From: Candidatus Gastranaerophilales bacterium
GTDB lineage: Bacteria > Cyanobacteriota > Vampirovibrionia > Gastranaerophilales > Gastranaerophilaceae
Direction of reading: 5' to 3'
NCBI GenBank assembly: GCA_944323685.1
Contig: CALUTJ010000015.1
Span: 1 to 64,000, forward strand
DNA length: 64,000 nt
A model generated the notes under the pieces. That model was not told the origin of the DNA and ran no database searches. It saw nothing but the letters and a program-made list of their open reading frames with translations. The translations under genes were made by a program, and so were the position numbers. Shown here in pieces: positions 19,253 to 27,195 of the stretch. Within the stretch, counting starts at the first letter, position 1; the number at the start of each line of letters is the position of its first letter.

Positions 19253-20068
19253 CTACTTAGCTGTATTCTTGCCGTTTTTGTCGTATAAGTTTTCTCGAAA
19301 ATTTTTTATTTTTTCAATTTTTTCCAAATAGCCGTCATCTAACAGCTCTTTTGCGTTTTCCATCAGGCTAATCAAGGCGTCAGTTATATTTTGACTGTTC
19401 ATCTTAACCATATCCTGCGCCATTTGCGTGTTGGAAAGTGCAAGCCGTGTAGTATCTCTAAAACCGCTTGATGCAAGCTTTGTTGCAAGAGAATCGGGCA
19501 TGGCGGTTTTAACAAGAGCCTGTGCTATGAGCATAGGCATATGGCTAATCAGTGCTGCTGCGCGGTCGTGTTCTTGAGCACCGGCAAAAATTGTTTGCGC
19601 GCCTGTTTTTTCAATGATTTCGACAAGTGTTTTTACTTTTTCTTCGGCGCTCGTTTCTGACGGGGTAATGACCCATTTTGCTCCGTCAAAGAGTTGAGCA
19701 AAAGAAGCCTCAAAGCCGCTGTGTTCGGTTCCTGCCATCGGGTGTGTACCGATAAAACAGTACGGACGTTTTTTTTGCATAACGAAAGCTTTTAAACTGC
19801 AAACATCTGCGACTATTGTATCCGGCTTTACAACAGATTCGAGCTTATCCAGCATTTCAATTGTCTTTGACATCGGAGAGCAGACAAAAACAACCTCGCA
19901 GTCTTTTATCGTTGTCAAATCAGACGAAACATTTTTTGTGTAAGCTCTGGCTGCTTCAATGGCTTTCGGGTTTCTTGTTACTGCATAAAGGTCATAGTCT
20001 TTGCCGCTTAAGGCTTTTAATATTGAACCGCCGATTAAACCTAAAGAAACTATTGCTATTTTTTGCAT
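19253..20068 (-). CDS. tyrA: Prephenate dehydrogenase (TyrA-like)
   Basis: Oxidative decarboxylation of prephenate to 4-hydroxyphenylpyruvate (or arogenate to tyrosine), NAD(P)-dependent, in tyrosine synthesis. The dinucleotide-binding motif SLGLIGGS opens the protein, VFVCSPMSKTIEML matches the family's second strand region, and THPMAGTEHSG is the TyrA signature around the catalytic His. About 271 aa, without fused chorismate mutase or ACT domain. I prefer ATG 20068, which follows GGAGAG, over ATG 20086, because a TATAAT -10 box lies only ~8 nt before the latter and would make it leaderless. Substrate preference cannot be read from sequence. Confidence 0.88.
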   Translation of the reverse strand: MQKIAIVSLGLIGGSILKALSGKDYDLYAVTRNPKAIEAARAYTKNVSSDLTTIKDCEVVFVCSPMSKTIEMLDKLESVVKPDTIVADVCSLKAFVMQKKRPYCFIGTHPMAGTEHSGFEASFAQLFDGAKWVITPSETSAEEKVKTLVEIIEKTGAQTIFAGAQEHDRAAALISHMPMLIAQALVKTAMPDSLATKLASSGFRDTTRLALSNTQMAQDMVKMNSQNITDALISLMENAKELLDDGYLEKIEKIKNFRENLYDKNGKNTAK

Positions 20069-20137
20069 AATTTGATTGCTCTCCATTGTAAAAAATTATA
20101 ACATATAATACTATAAGAATGGCTGGGGGTGGCTAAA

Positions 20138-21136
20138 ATGTCAGGGTTAACATTAGAACAAAAAATTCATCAGATGTTCATACTGGGCTATGAAGGTGAG
20201 AACCCGAAATCCTGTGTTGAATTTATGAAGGCTTTAAAATCAGGGCTTGGCGGGGTAATATTTTTTAGCCGGAATATTGCAGAAAAAGAACAGTTCAGAA
20301 ACACTGTACAAATTATAAAAGAGAACGCATTATTTCCGCTTTTTTTAAGTATTGATCAAGAGGGCGGACGTGTTGAGCGCACCATTAACCTGTACGGCGG
20401 AGCTCACTATTTGAGTGCGAGGGCGGCAGCCAAAAAGGGCGAAAGCTTTGTTAAACAACAAACTCAATGGATTTCTCAGGAGCTTAATTATCTCGGGCTT
20501 AATATGAACTTTGCGCCTGTGCTTGATGTGGACACAAACCCTGATAACCCGATTATCGCAGACAGAGCTTATTCAAACGACCCTGCCGGTGTCATAAAGT
20601 ACGGTAAAATTGCGATTGATACATATAAACAAAACGGAATCATCCCTGTTGGCAAGCATTTCCCAGGGCATGGAAATACAAGCGTTGACTCTCACCTTGA
20701 TATGCCTGTAGAAAACTTAAGTATGAGTGAGCTGGAAAATATTCATATAAAGCCGTTTAAGGCTCTGATAAACGACCTGTCTGCAATTATGGTTGCGCAT
20801 GTTCATTACACCGCTTTTGATTCGCAAAAAATTCCGGCATCTATTTCTCAAAATGTTATAAATTATCTCAGAAACTCTATGAATTTTGACGGGCTTATTA
20901 TTTCTGATGATATGGTTATGGGCGGAATAAAGCGGTATACGCCGTATGAAGCCTGCAAAAGAGGTATAATTGCCGGTGTGAATATGTTTATTTACCGCAA
21001 TGCCGATGAAAAAACAGCGCATCTTATTGAGCAAATAGCAGACGGTGTAAAAAAAGGCGAAATACCGGAAAGTAAAATAGATGACAGTGTAAATTACATA
21101 ATGAAATTAAAATCATTAATAAAACTTAACTCTTAA
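20138..21136 (+). CDS. nagZ: Beta-N-acetylhexosaminidase (GH3, NagZ-like)
   Basis: Glycoside hydrolase family 3 enzyme that removes GlcNAc from anhydromuramyl peptides during peptidoglycan recycling. Key motifs are SIDQEGGRVER, NFAPVLDVDTNP, and KHFPGHGNTSVDSH, whose His-containing loop is diagnostic of NagZ. ISDDMVMGG contains the nucleophile Asp. At 332 aa it is a single-domain NagZ of usual length, with no signal peptide, consistent with cytoplasmic recycling. ATG 20138 is preceded by GGGGGTGG; an in-frame GTG at 20129 is possible. Divergent from tyrA. Confidence 0.9.
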   Translation: MSGLTLEQKIHQMFILGYEGENPKSCVEFMKALKSGLGGVIFFSRNIAEKEQFRNTVQIIKENALFPLFLSIDQEGGRVERTINLYGGAHYLSARAAAKKGESFVKQQTQWISQELNYLGLNMNFAPVLDVDTNPDNPIIADRAYSNDPAGVIKYGKIAIDTYKQNGIIPVGKHFPGHGNTSVDSHLDMPVENLSMSELENIHIKPFKALINDLSAIMVAHVHYTAFDSQKIPASISQNVINYLRNSMNFDGLIISDDMVMGGIKRYTPYEACKRGIIAGVNMFIYRNADEKTAHLIEQIADGVKKGEIPESKIDDSVNYIMKLKSLIKLNS

Positions 21137-21262
21137 CCGCGCCGGTACTTGATATGTATTTATGTTTTTATTATTATAGCTGTATTGTCACCAAATGTGC
21201 TCAATTTTGTTGTAATCTTGGGCAATTTAATAAAGGAATAATAGAGATAAAGGAATAAAGTT

Positions 21263-21619
21263 ATGAATCCGATAGTTGAAGCATTAGGAAAAAAATACGT
21301 TGAAAACGCTAATCTTCCGGAATTAAACCCCGGAGATACCGTTAAAGTTTTTGTAAGAATCGTTGAAGGTAACAAAGAAAGAACACAGGCTTTCGAAGGT
21401 ATCATCATTAAAAAGAGAGGTTCAGGCGTAGGTAAAACCATCACTGTAAGAAAAACTTTCCAGGGTGTTGGTGTAGAAAGAGTATTCCCTGTTTACTCTC
21501 CCAGACTTGAAAAAATTCAGGTTGTCAGACGCGGTGATGTTAAGAGAGCTAAACTCTACTACCTCAGAGAACGTTCCGGTAAAGCTACAAGAATTAAAGA
21601 AAAAATCGAAAAAAGATAA
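21263..21619 (+). CDS. rplS: 50S ribosomal protein L19
   Basis: Structural protein of the large subunit at the 30S interface. The full 118-aa sequence fits the family, with [34 protein letters not shown] and GVGVERVFP motifs, ending in the usual basic tail. AAAGGA precedes the ATG at good spacing. In many bacteria rplS follows rpsP-rimM-trmD, but here it is alone between nagZ and a strong terminator. The 126-bp leader contains a duplicated AAAGGAATAA; no known leader structure was recognised. Confidence 0.97.
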   Translation: MNPIVEALGKKYVENANLPELNPGDTVKVFVRIVEGNKERTQAFEGIIIKKRGSGVGKTITVRKTFQGVGVERVFPVYSPRLEKIQVVRRGDVKRAKLYYLRERSGKATRIKEKIEKR

Positions 21620-21640
21620 TCAATATTCTTTAAAAAATAC

Positions 21641-21671
21641 AAAAAAGCGGGGCTTGATTACCCCGCTTTTT
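21641..21671 (+). terminator. Rho-independent terminator of rplS
   Basis: Perfect stem AAAAAGCGGGG / CCCCGCTTTTT with an 8-nt loop and a T run. The minus strand also ends in T's, so it serves the convergent TonB-like operon too. Confidence 0.92.
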
Positions 21672-21702
21672 GTTATGTTGTTTTAGTGAATAATTTGATT
21701 TC

Positions 21703-22740
21703 TTAATTCAAATCAACTTCAAAATTTCCGCCGTACATTTTTACTGATAATTTGAGGGTTTCGTTTTTATATCCGGAAGGCGGCGGGTTATAGGCAGGAG
21801 TTTGCATAATACCTGCGTATACGGCATCATTTAAACTTACGTTTGACGACTGTTTGGCAAAGGTTCTGTTTGTTAACTGTCCTGATTGAGAAATTTTAAA
21901 AGACACAACACAATCTCCGTCACCGACTATTGCCGCAAAATTAATGTTTGAGGCAATTTTGTTTCTTAAAGCGATTTTGTAATTAAATAAAGCCTGTTTT
22001 TGTGCTGCTGTATTGACTTTGGGTTTGGAAGCCGCAGTCGATTTTGTTGTTGTTTGAGTCTGTTTTTTTGCTGTAGTTGTTTTAGAAGGCTGCGGCGACG
22101 GGTTGAATACTGTTTTAGACGCTGAGGATTGAACCGGTTTTGTTTTTGTTGCTGTTTGTGTAACTTTTTTTTGTGTGTTTTTTTGTGTGTTGCTGCGGGC
22201 GGGGGTAGACTTTTTAGGCTGAGAATAATTTTGTGCAGCCGGCTTTTTTGTTTGCTGTTGCGGCTGACTAAAGCTGTTTGTCATTGTTTTAAAGAAGTCA
22301 GGCACCTGTATTTGTGCAGTTTTTTGCGGTTGCGGCTGCTCCTGCTGTGAGGCTTTTGGTGCGGCTGTTTTTTTAGCAGGATTTTCTATCCATATTTCGT
22401 CTATCGAAGGGATATTTGCAAGCTGTTTTTTTGCGTCCTCTTTTGCCTGTTTTGAGATTTTGGCTTTTTCTTGTTTTTCTTTAACAGAATCTTTTGACGG
22501 ATTGCCTGCAAAAAACAGTATAATAAAGGCAAATATTATGCATAATACAAAAATAGCCAGTGACGGAATATCGATTCGTTTAAATGTTCGCTCTGACAGA
22601 GTGTCCTGATACTGTATATCAAATGACTGCTGTGCGGGCGCTGCTTGTTCAACAACATCAAAAGCGTCATTGCCGCAGTCACAGTACTGTGGAAGTTCGT
22701 CATATTCCTGTCCGCATTCCGTACATTTGTACTTATACAT
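21703..22740 (-). CDS. Zinc-ribbon / TonB-like fusion protein
   Basis: The N-terminus is a cytoplasmic zinc ribbon (CTEC near residue 8 and CDC near 19), followed by one membrane segment (about 59-79), a long Pro/Gln/Lys/Thr-rich spacer, and a C-terminal ~85-aa domain of the TonB/TolA type (strand pattern GDCVVSFKISQSGQLTNRTF, then AVYAGIMQTPAYNPPP). TonB-like proteins span the periplasm and transmit inner-membrane energy to the outer membrane. No ExbB/ExbD is adjacent. It is the last gene of the vWA module operon, starting right after the previous stop behind AAGGA. A cytoplasmic zinc ribbon on a TonB-like protein is unusual. Confidence 0.68.
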   Translation of the reverse strand: MYKYKCTECGQEYDELPQYCDCGNDAFDVVEQAAPAQQSFDIQYQDTLSERTFKRIDIPSLAIFVLCIIFAFIILFFAGNPSKDSVKEKQEKAKISKQAKEDAKKQLANIPSIDEIWIENPAKKTAAPKASQQEQPQPQKTAQIQVPDFFKTMTNSFSQPQQQTKKPAAQNYSQPKKSTPARSNTQKNTQKKVTQTATKTKPVQSSASKTVFNPSPQPSKTTTAKKQTQTTTKSTAASKPKVNTAAQKQALFNYKIALRNKIASNINFAAIVGDGDCVVSFKISQSGQLTNRTFAKQSSNVSLNDAVYAGIMQTPAYNPPPSGYKNETLKLSVKMYGGNFEVDLN

Positions 22741-22741
22741 A

Positions 22742-23566
22742 TTAATTCCTTATTCTTTCTACGTCTTTGTAATCCTCTGGCGTGCTGTAGGTTGTTTTGT
22801 CAGCTATTCTCCAGGCACCTGATACTGTTGTTGTCACTCTGCTTGAGCCTGCGGGGAAATTTAAAAAGCTGCGGCCCTGATAACGCCTTATAACAGGGGC
22901 AACGTATTGTATTGCATAAGGCGTGTAAGCTGCATCGTCAGACCACGTTGTGACATTAGACACTTTGCCGTATTTGTCCACGTCAAACGAAAATCTGAAC
23001 ACCGTACCCTGCTTTACTATAGGAAGTTTTACATCATTCATAATTCTGTTTTGAAGATCAGAGCGCCATTTGTTCCATAAAATGAGTTCTTCCTGTTCGA
23101 TTTGCGCTTGTGTTTTTGCAGGTTTAGGCTGTACTGTTTGTTTCTTTTGCGCAGGTTGAGCTGTCTTTTTTGCTGCGGGTTGCAGGGCAGGTTTGGCTGT
23201 GTTTTTTTGCACCGTGGTTTTTACTGCACTTTTAGGTTTTGTCTGCGCAGCAGGTTGTACATTTACAGGTTTTGAAACCGTCTGAACATTTTGCACAGGC
23301 TTAACCTGTGTAAGGGTGCTTTTTGAGGTTATCTGTGTTTTTTGCGGGCTTAGCTGTATAGCTTTTTGCTTTGCAGGTTCCTGTTTTACCGTGTTAATCT
23401 TGACCGGCATAACTTTTGTGTCTACCGAGGCTGTTTCTTGCATAACTATTTTTAAGCTTGAGTCGTACACAAAAAGATTTTTGTGCATTTTGGGCGCAAA
23501 AATCGCCATAAACAGCGTTGCCGCTAAAATTATTAAAGTTAATACCGCAAAAAATATTTTGTACAA
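22742..23566 (-). CDS. TonB-like periplasm-spanning protein, module 1
   Basis: One N-terminal membrane segment (residues ~4-25), a Lys/Pro/Gln/Thr-rich spacer with repeated KKTAQPAQKK-like sequence, and a folded C-terminal domain (~110 aa) beginning WNKWRSDLQNRI. The start is TTG: no ATG or GTG precedes the membrane segment and GGGTGA lies upstream. The C-terminal domain is paralogous to that of 60252-61112, sharing WN.WRS.L.NRI, the FPAG..R block and the DY.D.E.IR tail. TonB-like function is inferred from architecture, not from a TonB signature. Confidence 0.66.
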   Translation of the reverse strand: MYKIFFAVLTLIILAATLFMAIFAPKMHKNLFVYDSSLKIVMQETASVDTKVMPVKINTVKQEPAKQKAIQLSPQKTQITSKSTLTQVKPVQNVQTVSKPVNVQPAAQTKPKSAVKTTVQKNTAKPALQPAAKKTAQPAQKKQTVQPKPAKTQAQIEQEELILWNKWRSDLQNRIMNDVKLPIVKQGTVFRFSFDVDKYGKVSNVTTWSDDAAYTPYAIQYVAPVIRRYQGRSFLNFPAGSSRVTTTVSGAWRIADKTTYSTPEDYKDVERIRN

Positions 23567-23582
23567 AATAAATCACCCGTTT

Positions 23583-25172
23583 TTAATCGATTTTAGATAA
23601 AATCTCTTCGCTTGCGTAAGTTTCAAATTTGGTCTGACTGAGCATATAAGTTTCTGCAATCAAAAGCGCTGTCGGAACAAGAGCTGCCACGCAGCTAAGC
23701 ATTATACCGCCTAAATCCGCGCCGATTTCCTGCATAAAATAAGAAATGTTCATAGAAAACTCTATAAATATTATGCACAGTCCTATTATAAAAGAACGCC
23801 TCATATCAGTATCGAGTTTTTTGGCGCCCTGAATGCCGTAAATTTCAGTTGCGTGCTGCATATAGTTGCTAAATCCGTCATTTTTCAGTACGTTTGAGGC
23901 CTGAAGCTTTTTATTGCTCAAAAATCCGTTAACAAAGGAGAAAAATGCAAAAATAATTAAAAATGTAGCAAGAACAAGAAATACAGGACTCAACCTTAAG
24001 CCAGAAATTCTTACCCATCCGGCAGCATCCGGAAAACACATAGCAAGAGTATTAGATACACCGTAAGCAAGAAAGGGTGCTGTCAAAATACCGAGGATTA
24101 TTTCGCCTACCGCTTTTATTTTCAGGTTAAATAACCTGTCTTTTATGTTTGTTATTTTGTTGGCGCTGAGGTTGTTTACATAGCGTTCTATCCAGTGGCG
24201 ATAAGCATTCATTACCTGCTCAAAGTCTTCCCTGTATTCGTATTTGTTCAATTCTTTAGCAAGTTCAACACTGTCGCTTTTAAAATATCCGCACGCAAGC
24301 GCAAGTATTACACAAACTGTCGTAAAGAATAACGACATAAGGATTGCAAACACCGGCATTGCTCCGGGCGCCATATAATATAGAACGTTAATTATATAAA
24401 TGCCGGCGAAAAACATTGCGGCAGTGACAATCAAAGTTTTTTCAGACAAACTGTTTGCCGAATTTGCTTTGTGCAAGCTGTTTTGCAAAAACAGATACAT
24501 TCCCTGCTTTAATACAAGTCCGAGTGCATAAATTATAACCGTATAAACCAGAAGCAGTTTTATGTTTACCGGCATTTGTATCATTGTGCCCGCATCTTTG
24601 AGCGGAAGCCCCATCAGGTAATTTGAAACTCCGAAAGACAGGATAACCGAAGCTATAAATAATCCGATGTGCAGAAAAATGCCGGCCTTTGAGTTCATGG
24701 AAATTTTATGTCTTAAATCGTTTATTGCATATGAAACCTGCTTTATTATTGCTACTCTGGCTTTTTCTATTGCCGCTTTCCTGTTTTCGAGTTCGCTTTT
24801 TGCTGTGGAAAATGTGTCGTTGCAAACTTGTTGAGCATTTTGCGTTTGAGTTTGCTCCTGTATAATATCTCCGTTTTGCTGTTGAGTCTGTAAAACTTTT
24901 ATTGTTATAAACTCATCAGAGTCTTTGACCATAAGTTTACACATCTTTTCTATGTCAAGACGTGGCGGCAGCGGCTGGCCTTTAAACAAAAGATTTAAGG
25001 CACGGGATTCATTTATTAAAACACATTTGCCTGTTTTTTCGTCATAGTGAAGCTTTAAAACAAAAGGAAAATTAAGATTAACAAAACAGTCATAACCTTT
25101 TTGGGAAGATATGCTTATCTCATTTTTATTGAAGGTTTGGTTTGAGTCTTTTGTTGTTATTGTAAGCTGCAT
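23583..25172 (-). CDS. FHA-like polytopic membrane protein, module 1
   Basis: Not a recognised family. The first ~100 residues have the beta-sandwich pattern of FHA domains but lack the canonical phosphothreonine-binding Arg/SxxH. A Gln-rich coiled segment follows, then about eight to ten membrane segments. Between membrane segments is a strikingly conserved cytoplasmic block (KYEYREDFEQVM...YRHWIERYVNNL) shared with the paralog at 61122-62726. The motif FPDAAGW(V/I)RISGLR and the C-terminal ETYMLSQTKF are nearly identical between the two. AGGAG precedes the ATG. Role unknown; a channel or energy-coupling membrane component is possible. Confidence 0.72.
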   Translation of the reverse strand: MQLTITTKDSNQTFNKNEISISSQKGYDCFVNLNFPFVLKLHYDEKTGKCVLINESRALNLLFKGQPLPPRLDIEKMCKLMVKDSDEFITIKVLQTQQQNGDIIQEQTQTQNAQQVCNDTFSTAKSELENRKAAIEKARVAIIKQVSYAINDLRHKISMNSKAGIFLHIGLFIASVILSFGVSNYLMGLPLKDAGTMIQMPVNIKLLLVYTVIIYALGLVLKQGMYLFLQNSLHKANSANSLSEKTLIVTAAMFFAGIYIINVLYYMAPGAMPVFAILMSLFFTTVCVILALACGYFKSDSVELAKELNKYEYREDFEQVMNAYRHWIERYVNNLSANKITNIKDRLFNLKIKAVGEIILGILTAPFLAYGVSNTLAMCFPDAAGWVRISGLRLSPVFLVLATFLIIFAFFSFVNGFLSNKKLQASNVLKNDGFSNYMQHATEIYGIQGAKKLDTDMRRSFIIGLCIIFIEFSMNISYFMQEIGADLGGIMLSCVAALVPTALLIAETYMLSQTKFETYASEEILSKID

Positions 25173-25180
25173 ATTATCTC

Positions 25181-25849
25181 CTATCTTCCTATTGCTTCGA
25201 GAAGTTTTCTCCGGGATTTGTCAACTGTTTGTTCGTTTGCAACTATTAGTTTCTTTTCTCCCAAAACAGGTGTAAGTTTTGATTTCACAAGGTCTAATTT
25301 TTGCGGGTGGGCGTATACAAACATCATGGATATTTCAGGTATATAATTTTTTATTTTTTTTACGTTTTGGGGCAATGTATCCCAGTCAATTTGTTTTGAA
25401 GCATCACCTTCGTTTTCAAGGTCGCCTATTACGACAATTGAAGGAATGTAGCCCTCTTTTTTCATATTCAGTGCGTGTTCAAACGCTTTTTTGATTGCCT
25501 CTCCGTATGCCGTGCCGTACTCTGTATCATCATAGCGTGTGAACTCTTTTAAGGTTTTGTTAATTGTAGAGTTGTTCATCGGAGAACCTTCATATATAAG
25601 GTAAGAAGACTCTGAAACCCTGAGAATTTTTATGCTGTCTTCCGGATCTAAACTTGTGCAGACTGTTTTTAGATAATCTATTTCTTTATCAAGATTTGCC
25701 TGATTAGAGGCGGAAGCATCGACAACAAAGATTACGGAAGCGGGATGAAAATCATCGATTTCAAGATTGCTTAAACCTATATACACAAGTTTTAGCACTG
25801 TTGCTGCAATAAGTATTAAAAATCCGGTAATTATCAATCTTTTGTTCAT
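25181..25849 (-). CDS. Membrane-anchored vWA-domain protein, module 1
   Basis: One N-terminal membrane segment (residues ~5-24) and a von Willebrand factor A domain. The metal-ion-dependent adhesion site is intact: DASAS near residue 45, the Thr in GTAYG, and the Asp of VVIGDLENEG. At 222 aa it is the same length as its paralog at 62742-63410, with which it shares IDDFHPA(S/A)VIFV, FTRYD and FVYAHPQKLD. vWA domains usually bind protein partners through Mg2+. It starts 16 nt after the VirB10-like gene and ends 8 nt before the FHA-like gene, so the three form an operon. Confidence 0.82.
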   Translation of the reverse strand: MNKRLIITGFLILIAATVLKLVYIGLSNLEIDDFHPASVIFVVDASASNQANLDKEIDYLKTVCTSLDPEDSIKILRVSESSYLIYEGSPMNNSTINKTLKEFTRYDDTEYGTAYGEAIKKAFEHALNMKKEGYIPSIVVIGDLENEGDASKQIDWDTLPQNVKKIKNYIPEISMMFVYAHPQKLDLVKSKLTPVLGEKKLIVANEQTVDKSRRKLLEAIGR

Positions 25850-25864
25850 TTATTTATCCTGTTT

Positions 25865-26908
25865 TTAATAGCTTAAAACAACATCTACAGCTTTATCAAG
25901 GGTTATTTCAATATCCGTATAAGCAGGAATTTCCGCGTCAACACCTTTTTGAGCAACACCTGTAATAAGAGTACCGCCGCCTGATACGCCTGCTCCGATT
26001 AACGCACCTTTGAGCAAATCAGAGCTGTCCCCCGTAAAAGCGGCAAACAACATACCGATAGCAGCACCGAAGGCTGCCATAAGGACGGTACTGGTCAAAA
26101 CCTGTTTTGCTCTGCCTTCATTTGTTACGTCAAACTCGACTGTTTCCGTAGAAATATCAATAGCTTTTCCGTTCGGGGTGAATATCTTGTTAAAAACAAT
26201 ATCAACAGAACCGTTACGTGAGCCAAGCTGTGCCGGATGTGCTTTAACGACAGTGCCTGCAACAACGCTGCCTGCGGGGGCAACCGTAAATTCTTTATAA
26301 GTCCAATCTTCTTTTAAAACCGCATTAACGTTGTCACCTTCTGCCGCTGTAGCTGTATTTATTGCGTTTTGCAGGTATATGTTGAGTTTTACGCCTTTAT
26401 CAATCTTGCCTGCATAACCTTTTAGCGCAGTGGAAGGCTTTTTGGTTGCAGATGCCTGTGACTGGGCGGCTGTTGTTTGTGTTTTTGGCTCTTCAAAAGA
26501 ATAAACTTTTTTGGTGCCTGTATTATATCTGTACACAATGTCTGAAAAATTAGCCAGATGCATTGCGTTTTGAGATTGCTCGTACTCTATGTCGTTTTTT
26601 TTGAAAGCTTTTAATATATTTTTATTGAGCTTTTTATTTTTGTCGTTTGATTCGTAATAGTAAAAAAGGTTTTGACCGCTTGGTTCCAGTACTATTATTG
26701 CAAAGTTTTCCGGTTTCTTTTTGGATACAGCGTGAAGCGGATTTTGATTTTTTATTTCAAAATCTTTATCATCAAGTACACTTTTTATTTGAGAATATGC
26801 GCTGTCTTTGCTTACGTTTTTCATATAATACAATTCTTCAAATGCAAAACAGGCATTTGTTGATAAAAAATAAAAAACACTAAGAAACAGCGCAAAAATT
26901 TTTTTCAT
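25865..26908 (-). CDS. Secreted protein with VirB10/TrbI-like C-terminal region
   Basis: Signal peptide MKKIFALFLSVFYFLSTNACFA, a helical region of ~130 residues with no known family, a Thr/Gln linker, then about 190 residues resembling the beta-rich VirB10/TrbI core (GKIDKGVKLNIYLQNAI, VAPAGSVVAGTVV, FNKIFTPNGKAID). A Gly/Ala-rich hydrophobic segment near residues 275-320 could insert in a membrane, as VirB10's antenna does. Without other T4SS genes nearby I treat the resemblance as fold-level only. The ATG at 26908 heads a classical signal peptide; an in-frame TTG at 26926 is less likely. It is the first gene of the vWA module 1 operon. Confidence 0.6.
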   Translation of the reverse strand: MKKIFALFLSVFYFLSTNACFAFEELYYMKNVSKDSAYSQIKSVLDDKDFEIKNQNPLHAVSKKKPENFAIIVLEPSGQNLFYYYESNDKNKKLNKNILKAFKKNDIEYEQSQNAMHLANFSDIVYRYNTGTKKVYSFEEPKTQTTAAQSQASATKKPSTALKGYAGKIDKGVKLNIYLQNAINTATAAEGDNVNAVLKEDWTYKEFTVAPAGSVVAGTVVKAHPAQLGSRNGSVDIVFNKIFTPNGKAIDISTETVEFDVTNEGRAKQVLTSTVLMAAFGAAIGMLFAAFTGDSSDLLKGALIGAGVSGGGTLITGVAQKGVDAEIPAYTDIEITLDKAVDVVLSY

Positions 26909-26986
26909 CTTCTGACAGTTCTCCAACAGATATAAAACTCACATTACAAAAATTATACAATAAAACACCGGTCTTGCTCAATATTT

Positions 26987-27163
26987 TCTAATCTAGTGCC
27001 GCAATTGCCGCCTCGAGCCTTCGAGCCGTCACTGCTCACCTTTGCCTTCTTTTTCGGCTGAACTGTGGTGAAGCCTGAAAAATGGCTTCACTATGTGAAC
27101 AATGGGACACTCCCAAAATTCGTTCACGTCGCTTTGCTACTTATCACGAATTTTTCTCGGACA
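26987..27163 (-). repeat. Dispersed ~175-bp intergenic repeat, copy B
   Basis: Same element and orientation as copy A, between the VirB10-like gene and the LptF/G gene. It contains the GTGAAGCC-N8-GGCTTCAC hairpin, the AAAAATTCGT/ACGAATTTT inverted repeat and a CTCGAGCCTTCGAGCC segment missing part of its length in copy A. Confidence 0.8.
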
Positions 27164-27195
27164 TCTTTAATATTATAGGTGTAAAACATAAATTT

